From: Halobacteriales archaeon
GTDB lineage: Archaea; Thermoplasmatota; SW-10-69-26; JACQPN01; JAIVGT01
Direction: 5' to 3'
Length of the DNA stretch: 5,763 bases
NCBI GenBank assembly: GCA_020201485.1
Contig: JAIVGT010000269.1
Location: forward strand, 1-5,763
Shown here: in pieces, positions 1 through 5,763 of the stretch
How positions within the stretch are numbered: position 1 is the stretch's first letter
How the letters are laid out: every line of letters starts with the position of its first letter
The notes under the pieces: model-generated
Seen by the model: only the letters and a program-made list of their open reading frames with translations
The model's database searches: none
What the model was told of the DNA's origin: nothing
Program-made: the position numbers and the translations under genes

Positions 1-528
1 GTTCGCGAGCACGGCGTTCGTGAACGCGTACTCCCCGTCGTCGGTGAGCCAGCCGTCGGCCGGGATGTCGTCCCAGCTCACCTCCGGCTCCGGCTGCGGC
101 AGGTTCCGGCTCTGCTCGGCATGGAGCAACGCCTCGTCGCTCTGCAGCTTGAGCACGGTCCAGGCCATGAAGATGAGCCGGCCGGCGGTGATGAGGTCCA
201 CCTCGCCGCCTTTCCGGACGTGCTTCAGGTACATCTCGGTGAACTGCACGAGGTCGAGCCGCCACGGGTCGAGGTGCTTCTCCATGACGAGCTGGAAGGC
301 GATGGCGATGGCCTTGTCGAAGGGGTTGACCATGACCAGGTGGGCGCCCTCCTTGCTCGCCTTCACCATGGCGAGGTAGTTGTTGATGCGCGCCCCGTCG
401 CCATCCTCGCTGAGCAGGCTCTTGTGGAAGAGGAGGTGCTGGAGGATGCGCTGCTCCTCGAGCGTGGGCTGCGCCTCGGGCGGGAACTCCTCCGGGGGCC
501 GCTCCAGCTCCGCGGGAGGCGGGCTCAC
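1..528 (-). CDS. scpA: Segregation and condensation protein A (ScpA, kleisin), C-terminus cut by window edge
   Basis: ScpA is the kleisin that bridges the two ATPase heads of an SMC dimer, closing the ring used in chromosome compaction and segregation. Translating down from 528 gives 176 residues with no stop. The recognisable core runs from about residue 67 to 135: NPFDKAIAIAFQLV, then EKHLDPWRLDLVQFTEMYL, then a helix containing DLITAGRLIFMAWTVLKLQSDEALL. This matches the family pattern of DPWDIDIV followed by a target-binding N-terminal helical domain. The winged-helix C-terminus lies outside the window. The chosen start is GTG at 526-528, which overlaps the smc stop TGA as GTGA and has a GGAGG seven bases upstream; the first ATG in frame is only at residue 54. 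Roughly 60 residues, Pro/Glu-rich at the very N-terminus, precede the core. The gene directly follows smc, so it is almost certainly translated with it. Family call is firm; the exact full length is unknown. Confidence 0.93.
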   Translation of the reverse strand, partial: MSPPPAELERPPEEFPPEAQPTLEEQRILQHLLFHKSLLSEDGDGARINNYLAMVKASKEGAHLVMVNPFDKAIAIAFQLVMEKHLDPWRLDLVQFTEMYLKHVRKGGEVDLITAGRLIFMAWTVLKLQSDEALLHAEQSRNLPQPEPEVSWDDIPADGWLTDDGEYAFTNAVLAN

Positions 529-3500
529 GGCGCAGCCTCCGCGGGGGGCGGCTCCTCCACGATCTCGTCGATGCGGACCTCGCCGACGATCTCCGTCTGG
601 CCCTCGGCGGTCATCGTCACGCCGTACACGTGGTCCGCCTCCTTCAGCGTGACCTTGCGCAGGCTGACCATGATGAACTGCGCCTTGTCCTTGTTCCCCT
701 TGACGAGCTGCGCCACCTTCTCCGCGTTCACGCCGTCGAGGAACATGTCCACCTCGTCCAGCACGTAGAACGGGCTCGGCGCGTATTGCTGGATGGCGAA
801 GACCAGGGCGAGGGCGGTGAGGGACTTCTCCCCGCCGCTCAGCAATTCCAGGCGGTTCACCCGCTTGCCCTTGGGCTGGCTCTTGATGATGAGGCCGCCG
901 TCGAACGGCCGCTCCGCGTTCTCCAGCTTGAGCTCCGCGATGCCGCCGTCGCTCAGTTGCGCGAAGGTGCGGCTGAAGTTGGCGTTGATCTCGACGAAGA
1001 CCTTCATCAGGCCCTCCTTCTTCTTGCTCGTGATCTCCTCGACGAGCTTGAGCAGCTCCTCGCGCTGCAGGTTGAGGCGCTCCACCTCGCCCTCCAGCTC
1101 GCCCTTCCGCTTCGCCTGCGCCTCGTACTCCTCCAGGGCGCGGAAGTTCACCCCGCCCAGGTTCTCGATGCTGCGCTCGATGCTCTTGTTGCGCGCCTTG
1201 AGCACGTCGAGGTCGTCGCTGACCTCGCCCTCGATCTTGAACGTGCACTGCTGCAGCTCCTGCTCCGCCTCGTCGCGCTCGTGCTCGGCGACCGGCTGCT
1301 TGCCTTCGAGGCTGACCAGCAGGTCGCCCAAGGTGTCGATGCGCTCGGCGGTCTTGTCCATCTTGCCGCGCAGGTCCACCGTCTCCTCGTAGGCGGCGTC
1401 GCGCGCCTGCTGGAGCTTCTTCAGCTCGCCGCTGGACTTCTCCTCGACCTTCAGCAGGACCTTGAGCTGGTCCTCCTGGGCCTCCGCCTCCGCCTGCTTC
1501 GCCTCGACCGTCTTGGCGTGCTCGGCCATCTGCGCGTCGCACTGGGCGATGCGCTGCTCCAGCTCGCCCACGCGCTGGCCGATGACCTCGAGCTGCTTCG
1601 TGATGCCGGCGAGCTTCGCGTCCGCGTCGCGGCTCTGCTCCCCCGCCGCCATGACCTCGTTCTGCAGGCTCTCCACGAGCTCGGCCAGCTCCTTGCTCGT
1701 GGACTTGAGCATGAGCTTGCCCTTCACGTCGCGCTCCTGGTCCATCTCCTTCAGGCGCGCCTGGGCCTTGCCGATGCCCTCGCCGTGCTGCTCCAGGGCG
1801 CGCTCCGTCTCCTTCAGCTCCTTCTGCGCCGTGGTGAGCGCGTCCTCCTGCGCCTTGAGCTTGGCCTCGTACTCCTTCGACTTGAGCTCCAGGTCGCCCA
1901 CGCGCGTCTCGCGCCCCGCGCCGGCGATGCTCGCGCCCTTGAGCTGCTCCTCGATGGCAGCGAGCGCGGTGCGCACCTCCATGAGCTGGCCGCTCAGCGC
2001 CTCCTGGTGGGCCAGGGTCATGCGCAGCTGCTTGCCGATGGTCTCCAGGTCGCCCTGCGCCTGGCCGCCGCGGAACTTCGTCCCCGATGCGCCATCGAGG
2101 GAGCCGCCGGTCATGGCCCCGGAGGCATCGAGCACCTCGCCGCCGGTCGTGACCAACCGCACGCCGCCCATGTGCTTGCGCGCCGCGGCCAGGTTCTTCA
2201 TGACCACGGTGTCGCGGAACACGAACCAGAACGCGTTCCTGTAGCGCTGGTCGAACTTCACCAGGTCGAGGGCGAAGCCGAGGCTGTCCTCGTCCTGCAC
2301 GACCATGAGCGGCTTGCCCGCCGGCTTGCCCGGGAGCATCTTGTTGAGCGGCAGGAAGGTCGCGCGGCCGAGGTTGTTCTTCGTCAGGAACTCGATGGCG
2401 CTCGCAGCGCTCCCGTCGTCCTCGACGACGATGGCGCTCATGCGCCCGCCCGCCGCCAGCTCCATGGCCGTCTCCAGCTTCGCGTCCACCTTGCCCAGCT
2501 CGGCGATGGTGCCGCAGATGCCCCGCAGGGAGCCGGTGTCGCGCGCCTCCAGGACCGCGGTCACGGCGCGGTTGTAGCCGCGCTGGACGTTCTGGGCGTG
2601 CTCGCTCTCCGCCTTGAGCTGCGCGTACTGGTTCTGCAGGCGGCGCACGCTCTGCTCCAGCTCGCCGAGCTGCCGCGTGAGCTCGGATTCCTCCTTCTTC
2701 TTGGCGACGTGGTCCTTGCGCAGGTCGCCCTCGCTCCTGCCGCTGCCCTCGGCGTCCTTCTTCAGCTCCTTGAGGTTGAACGCGACGTCCTTGAGCTCGA
2801 ACTCCGTGGTCTTGATGAGCTCCTCGGCCTCGGCGATGCTGCGCTTGAGCGCGTCCCGCCGGTCCTCCATGCGCTGCCGCTCCAGCTCCAGCTCGTGCAG
2901 CTTCGCCGCGAGCTTCTCGTGCTCGACCTTGAGCTGGGCGAGCTGCCGGTTGATGTCCCCGGCGCTGCTGTTGCTGGCGCTGATGCGCTCCCGCGCCTCG
3001 TCCAGCGCCTTGCTCTTCGCCGTGAGCCGCTCGCCCGCCTTCGCCCGGCCCTCGGTGAGCTGGCTTTGCTCCTTCAGCAAGCCTTTCTGGTCCTTCTGCA
3101 CGCGCGCCAGCTCCTGCGCGTCGCGCTGCTTCGCGGCCTTGAGCTCGACGGTCTCGCCCTTGGCGTGGTTCACCGCCTCCTTCGCGAGCTGGGCCGCGAG
3201 CTGCAGTCCCTGGATCTTCAGCCGCATCTCCTTGGCTTCCTCGCCGCCGAGCTCCGCCATGCGGCGCTCCGCGTCGCGCAGCTGCTCCTCCGCCGCGCGC
3301 ACCTTGCCCCGCAGCTCCTCCAGCTGCGCCTCGGCCGCCGTCTTGTCCGCGCCGTTCTTCGCCAGGGAGGCGGCGATGCGCTCCAGGTCCTGCTGCGCGC
3401 CCTGCCGGCGCTTCCACGCGAGCTTCGCCCGGACCTGCTCCGCCTCGACCTTGAGGTCGCGGTACTTCTGCGACGCGTCGCGGTCGCGGTCGAGGGCCTT

Positions 3501-4124
3501 GAGCTGGTGGTTGATCTCCTGGAGGATGATGCCGATGCGCTCCAGGTTCGCCTCGACGTCGGTGCGCTTCTTGTCCGCGCGCTCGATGTCGCCGTCGAAC
3601 TGCGTGATGCCCGCGATGTCGTCAAGCAGCCTGCGCCGCTCCAGGGGCGTCATGTTCACGATGCGCGTCACGTCGCCCTGCTGCACGATGTTGTAGCCGT
3701 CCGCGCTGATGCGCGCGTGGGCCAGGAGGTTGTCGAACTCCGCGCTGCTGCTGGCACGGCCGTTGACGTAGAAGTGCGAGTAGTAGTCATCCTTGTTCGT
3801 CTTGCTCCTGCGCACGACGCGCGTCAGGGTGACCTCGTCCTCCTCGAGGGGGATGGTCCGGTCCTTGTTGTCGAAGGCCAGGCTGACCTTGCACGCGTCG
3901 CTCGCCTTGCCCTTCTTCCCGCCGTTGTAGATGAGGTCGGTCAGCTTCCCGGCCCGGATGGCCTTGGAGCTGCGCGGGCCGAGCACGAACAGGATGGCGT
4001 CGCTGATGTTGCTCTTGCCCGAGCCGTTCGGCCCGGTGACGGCGGTGAAGCCCTCCAGGAACGGCACCTGGATGCGCCGGCCGAAGGACTTGAAGCTCTC
4101 GACCTCGACGCTCTTCAGGTGCAT
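525..4124 (-). CDS. smc: Chromosome segregation protein SMC
   Basis: SMC is the ATPase that, as a dimer closed by ScpA, extrudes and organises chromosomal DNA. The 1199 residues are close to the usual 1170-1190. The N-terminus MHLKSVEVESFKSFG is the family's typical start. Walker A is GPNGSGKSN at 31-39, and the Q-loop is in YNIVQQGD around residues 144-151. A long Glu/Lys/Leu/Ala-rich coiled-coil arm runs to about 510. The hinge, about 520-680, begins near GICGTIAELG and ends in the Gly-rich GAMTGGSLDG. The returning coiled coil runs to about 1040. The C-terminal head has the ABC signature LSGGEKSLTALAL near 1095, Walker B FYVLDEVD near 1120 with the catalytic Glu, and a D-loop LDGVNAEKV. 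The H-loop region reads IMVSLRKV, so the usual His is Leu. The last residues form a Pro/Glu tail. The ATG start is supported by an in-frame TGA two codons upstream; no strong Shine-Dalgarno precedes it. The stop overlaps scpA. Confidence 0.97.
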   Translation of the reverse strand: MHLKSVEVESFKSFGRRIQVPFLEGFTAVTGPNGSGKSNISDAILFVLGPRSSKAIRAGKLTDLIYNGGKKGKASDACKVSLAFDNKDRTIPLEEDEVTLTRVVRRSKTNKDDYYSHFYVNGRASSSAEFDNLLAHARISADGYNIVQQGDVTRIVNMTPLERRRLLDDIAGITQFDGDIERADKKRTDVEANLERIGIILQEINHQLKALDRDRDASQKYRDLKVEAEQVRAKLAWKRRQGAQQDLERIAASLAKNGADKTAAEAQLEELRGKVRAAEEQLRDAERRMAELGGEEAKEMRLKIQGLQLAAQLAKEAVNHAKGETVELKAAKQRDAQELARVQKDQKGLLKEQSQLTEGRAKAGERLTAKSKALDEARERISASNSSAGDINRQLAQLKVEHEKLAAKLHELELERQRMEDRRDALKRSIAEAEELIKTTEFELKDVAFNLKELKKDAEGSGRSEGDLRKDHVAKKKEESELTRQLGELEQSVRRLQNQYAQLKAESEHAQNVQRGYNRAVTAVLEARDTGSLRGICGTIAELGKVDAKLETAMELAAGGRMSAIVVEDDGSAASAIEFLTKNNLGRATFLPLNKMLPGKPAGKPLMVVQDEDSLGFALDLVKFDQRYRNAFWFVFRDTVVMKNLAAARKHMGGVRLVTTGGEVLDASGAMTGGSLDGASGTKFRGGQAQGDLETIGKQLRMTLAHQEALSGQLMEVRTALAAIEEQLKGASIAGAGRETRVGDLELKSKEYEAKLKAQEDALTTAQKELKETERALEQHGEGIGKAQARLKEMDQERDVKGKLMLKSTSKELAELVESLQNEVMAAGEQSRDADAKLAGITKQLEVIGQRVGELEQRIAQCDAQMAEHAKTVEAKQAEAEAQEDQLKVLLKVEEKSSGELKKLQQARDAAYEETVDLRGKMDKTAERIDTLGDLLVSLEGKQPVAEHERDEAEQELQQCTFKIEGEVSDDLDVLKARNKSIERSIENLGGVNFRALEEYEAQAKRKGELEGEVERLNLQREELLKLVEEITSKKKEGLMKVFVEINANFSRTFAQLSDGGIAELKLENAERPFDGGLIIKSQPKGKRVNRLELLSGGEKSLTALALVFAIQQYAPSPFYVLDEVDMFLDGVNAEKVAQLVKGNKDKAQFIMVSLRKVTLKEADHVYGVTMTAEGQTEIVGEVRIDEIVEEPPPAEAAP
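536..540 (-). promoter_or_regulatory. Shine-Dalgarno sequence for scpA
   Basis: On the minus strand GGAGG lies inside the last codons of smc, seven bases before the GTG of scpA. Sequence and spacing suit pairing with the 3' end of 16S rRNA. It supports GTG at 526-528 as the true start and indicates reinitiation or independent loading at the four-base overlap. Confidence 0.7.
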
Positions 4125-4340
4125 GGCTCACGCCCGGCCGCGGAAGGGGTGCGCTCGGCCTGGAAGCGGGGCTGCGATGTGCATCCCTTCCCAGCCTTCG
4201 GATTCCCAGCGACGCTATTTGACCGCTTCGATTTGCTTCCGGTGCGCGGGGCGCCCACACCACCAGGAAAATCCCGGCTTTGATGCACTTTCGGGGCGCG
4301 CCGTCGAAGGCGATGGCGCGACCCGGCCTGCTCCTGGAGA
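4125..4340 (-). other. Spacer between tRNA-Phe and smc (smc leader region)
   Basis: This 216-base spacer has no supported gene. Reading toward smc it contains an imperfect hairpin at 4297-4320, shortly after the tRNA end, and a weak A/T patch, GGTCAAATAGCG, near 4214-4225. That patch is the nearest thing to an archaeal TATA element but is poor. There is also an 18-codon ATG frame (4184 down to 4128) ending in TGA, two codons before and in frame with the smc ATG. No convincing promoter, terminator or Shine-Dalgarno for smc can be named. The smc transcript may start here or read through from the tRNA; the sequence does not decide this. Confidence 0.35.
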
Positions 4341-4413
4341 TGGGACGGACGGGAATCGAACCCGCGACCTCCAGATCTTCAGTCTGGCGATCTCCCGGCT
4401 GATCTACCGTCCC
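4341..4413 (-). tRNA. tRNA-Phe (anticodon GAA)
   Basis: The minus strand folds into a complete 73-base cloverleaf. The acceptor is GGGACGG paired with CCGTCCC and is followed by discriminator A at 4341. The D stem is GATC/GATC around the loop AGCCGGGA. The anticodon stem CCAGA/TCTGG holds the loop CTGAAGA, giving anticodon GAA for phenylalanine. The variable loop is AGGTC. The T arm is GCGGG/CCCGT with loop TTCGATT. There is no intron, and CCA is not encoded (ATCTC follows the acceptor), so CCA must be added enzymatically, as is common in archaea. The gene stands alone, 73 bases after the propeller-protein gene and 216 bases before smc, all on the same strand. Confidence 0.97.
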
Positions 4414-4436
4414 GGTGGGGGGCGCAAAGGGGCTGG

Positions 4437-4448
4437 CCTTCATGAAGG
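4437..4448 (-). promoter_or_regulatory. Possible degenerate box A of tRNA-Phe within a 12-base palindrome
   Basis: CCTTCATGAAGG is a perfect palindrome centred about 29 bases before the tRNA 5' end. That is where an archaeal box A would sit if transcription starts a few bases upstream of the mature tRNA. An A-rich GACAAAA lies just before it, where a BRE would be expected. The match to a TTTATATA-type box is weak, and the call rests mainly on position. Confidence 0.22.
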
Positions 4449-4486
4449 TTTTGTCGGGGGCGACGGTCGAGAACCCGAACTGTCCC

Positions 4487-5602
4487 CTAACCGAGGGGGC
4501 CGCTCACTTGCGTGTATACGGTGAGTGGCCGTGCGCCAGGATCCCCCGCACACGCATTAACATGGCGCATTCCAGGAACGCGGCCAATTCCGTCTGCGCC
4601 AAGAGCGGCAGACACGAAGTCTGCAACGCACACGCCTTGAAGAGTCGGAGTAACCTGGCTCCAGTCGTCAAGAAACACCGCGCCGGCCGAGCCCACGCGA
4701 AGGTGCCCCGCATAGAATGTCAGCGCAGTACAGTCATGGTCGCCGACGCCAAACATGGCAAAGGGCGCATGCCGGGCAGGATTGCCGGCAACCCAGAATA
4801 GACGGGCCTCGGTTTCGGACCCGATGGGGATGCTAATGTCGTTGTATGTGAAATGCGACAAATCCGTAGAGTAGCCCGCAGTGAAGCTGTGGCTCCCCGT
4901 AAGCGTGCTAACGAACGACGTGCCCGTCCGATTGAACGCAGGAAACGCGAGCTTGAACTCGCAACCCACGGGTTCACCAGGGAAGGCAGTCACGCTGGAA
5001 AGAGCCAAGGGATTACTTCCGACAACCACTTGGACGTGCCTCGCGGGGCCTTCGACGGGCTGGACTTGCGCCACTGCAAAGACGCCATCCGACCTTACGG
5101 TTGGCGGGCTCGGAACGTATCCCCTCGACGCGCACATGTTCCAAATCTTCATGTGGCTGACAGGATCGTACGTTCCAATTTGCATATTAGTCTGAATATC
5201 GGGAAGTCCCACTGGATCGCCAGGCGGGGGATTGCCCGGAGGGATGTCGGCTCCGCCGTTGATCAAGACAAGCTTGCTCTGGCCGGCGTAAGCTATCCAA
5301 GGTCGGTCAACGATTCCGGGATGGCACGACGCAGCAGCGTTCAAGCCGGGATCCCAAACATTTGAATCATAATCGCATTGGCTTTGACCTTGATTGCAGA
5401 AACGATACAGGGCGAGGTACGACGCGGTTGATGGCGGCCCATTGTCAAGCATCCATGAGTTGCCTGAAGAGTCGGATGTGATTGCAGCTTCGCCACCTGG
5501 TTCGTGCAACCCCGGTGGAAGGGGATTCCAGGAGGCACCGGCGTTCGTTGTGAAGAATGCAGGGGACCTCATTGTCTCAATCGCGGGAACGTGGGCCGAC
5601 AA
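4487..5602 (-). CDS. Exported sialidase-like (BNR/Asp-box) beta-propeller protein, main open frame
   Basis: The open frame holds 371 codons from TTG (5600-5602) to TAG (4487-4489). TTG has no ribosome binding site and is only the first possible start after an upstream in-frame stop. The true start very probably lies beyond the right edge, because a signal peptide is encoded upstream in the same frame. In this numbering, residues 18-25 (TTNAGASW) resemble an Asp box (S-x-D-x-G-x-T-W) with Asn for Asp. It is followed by GGEAAITSDSSGNSWMLD and later VDRPWIAYAG at 98-107, both typical of archaeal and bacterial sialidase-fold proteins. Eight cysteines suggest disulfides and an extracytoplasmic location. 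I see no catalytic arginine triad or FRIP motif, so no enzyme activity is claimed; binding or surface display is as likely. Base composition is more AT-rich than smc. The fold-level call is moderately sure; function is unknown. Confidence 0.62.
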   Translation of the reverse strand: MSAHVPAIETMRSPAFFTTNAGASWNPLPPGLHEPGGEAAITSDSSGNSWMLDNGPPSTASYLALYRFCNQGQSQCDYDSNVWDPGLNAAASCHPGIVDRPWIAYAGQSKLVLINGGADIPPGNPPPGDPVGLPDIQTNMQIGTYDPVSHMKIWNMCASRGYVPSPPTVRSDGVFAVAQVQPVEGPARHVQVVVGSNPLALSSVTAFPGEPVGCEFKLAFPAFNRTGTSFVSTLTGSHSFTAGYSTDLSHFTYNDISIPIGSETEARLFWVAGNPARHAPFAMFGVGDHDCTALTFYAGHLRVGSAGAVFLDDWSQVTPTLQGVCVADFVSAALGADGIGRVPGMRHVNACAGDPGARPLTVYTQVSGPLG

Positions 5603-5763
5603 ATAGATGACGCCGTTCGCCTGGAGAAGAGACGATTGACTCCGAAAGATGCTGGGCCCCAGTCTCGATCGCAGAGCCCACTAGGAACCCGCGAATACCA
5701 TTGGGCCTCCCGTTGCGACGCCCTGCAGAGCGCTCACGAGAACAGCGAGCGCGAGAATTGGAG
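5603..5763 (-). other. Disrupted 5' part of the propeller-protein gene, encoding its signal peptide
   Basis: Reading from 5761 in the same frame as the main gene gives PILALAVLVSALQGVA, then TGGPMVFAGS, then TAG at 5681-5683. The first part is a hydrophobic signal-peptide core with a plausible cleavage site after GVA; its charged start lies outside the window. After the TAG the same frame gives a poor, Arg/Ser-rich peptide. The frame beginning one base earlier gives GSAIETGAQHLSESIVSSPG, which suits the start of a propeller blade. Returning to the main frame near 5616-5625 yields NGVIYLSAHVPAIE. The gene is therefore most simply read as continuous with two compensating one-base shifts, giving about 424 visible residues. 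Whether this is sequencing error or real decay cannot be decided here. Confidence 0.55.

Noticed and set aside
20..768. Plus-strand open frames opposite scpA and the end of smc
   Set aside because: Their translations are Arg/Ser/Leu-rich shadow sequence with no motif, and the minus-strand genes fully explain the region.
4213..4227. A/T patch GGTCAAATAGCG as a TATA promoter for smc
   Set aside because: It does not match the archaeal box A well and has no clear BRE; I would not call it a promoter.
630..4283. A very long plus-strand open frame of 1217 codons antisense to smc
   Set aside because: It mirrors smc. In a GC-rich coiled-coil gene the GAG/AAG codons read as Leu codons on the other strand and G/C third positions suppress stops. 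The translation is a low-complexity Leu/Ala/Arg/Val string with no domain, and smc is unambiguous.
4341..4413. tRNA-Phe as an integration site for a mobile element
   Set aside because: I could find no second copy of the tRNA 3' end, no integrase, and the unusual gene lies on the 5' side of the tRNA.
3218..4443. Other minus-strand frames overlapping the smc N-terminal half and the tRNA
   Set aside because: They read Arg/Ser/Thr-rich or Pro/Arg-rich peptides out of phase with smc, and one passes through the tRNA gene. No ribosome site or family resemblance.
4853..5365. Plus-strand frame of 170 codons opposite the propeller gene
   Set aside because: It is Arg-rich with no recognisable motif, whereas the minus-strand frame has Asp-box and DRPW motifs and a signal peptide upstream.

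Overview
The window looks archaeal and GC-rich. The evidence is an SMC ATPase whose stop codon overlaps the start of a kleisin subunit (ScpA), and a tRNA-Phe gene with no encoded CCA. A member of Thermoplasmatota or a related euryarchaeal lineage would fit the SMC and ScpA sequences, but that placement is family-level recognition and not a computed phylogeny. Every supported gene lies on the minus strand, so the window reads from right to left.

Right end (4487-5763): a gene for an exported, sialidase-like beta-propeller protein. Its main frame is open from 5602 down to the TAG at 4487-4489. The segment to its right encodes a clear signal-peptide-like stretch in the same frame, but an in-frame TAG at 5681-5683 separates the two. 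Reading one stretch between them in the neighbouring frame restores a convincing protein, so the gene carries two compensating single-base shifts, either real or from sequencing. This region is visibly less GC-rich than the smc region.

Middle (4125-4486): a tRNA-Phe(GAA) gene at 4341-4413, with short spacers on both sides. The 216-base spacer between the tRNA and smc holds a GC hairpin and an 18-codon open frame, but no convincing promoter.

Left part (1-4124): smc (1199 codons, complete) followed by scpA (176 codons visible, cut by the left edge). The two overlap by four bases (GTGA), and a good Shine-Dalgarno sequence for scpA sits inside the end of smc. They should be co-translated and form the SMC-kleisin ring that organises and segregates the chromosome. 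No scpB is visible; it could lie beyond the left edge.

I see no CRISPR array, insertion sequence or defence system. Most of the window is ordinary core genome. The disrupted exported protein is the most notable item.
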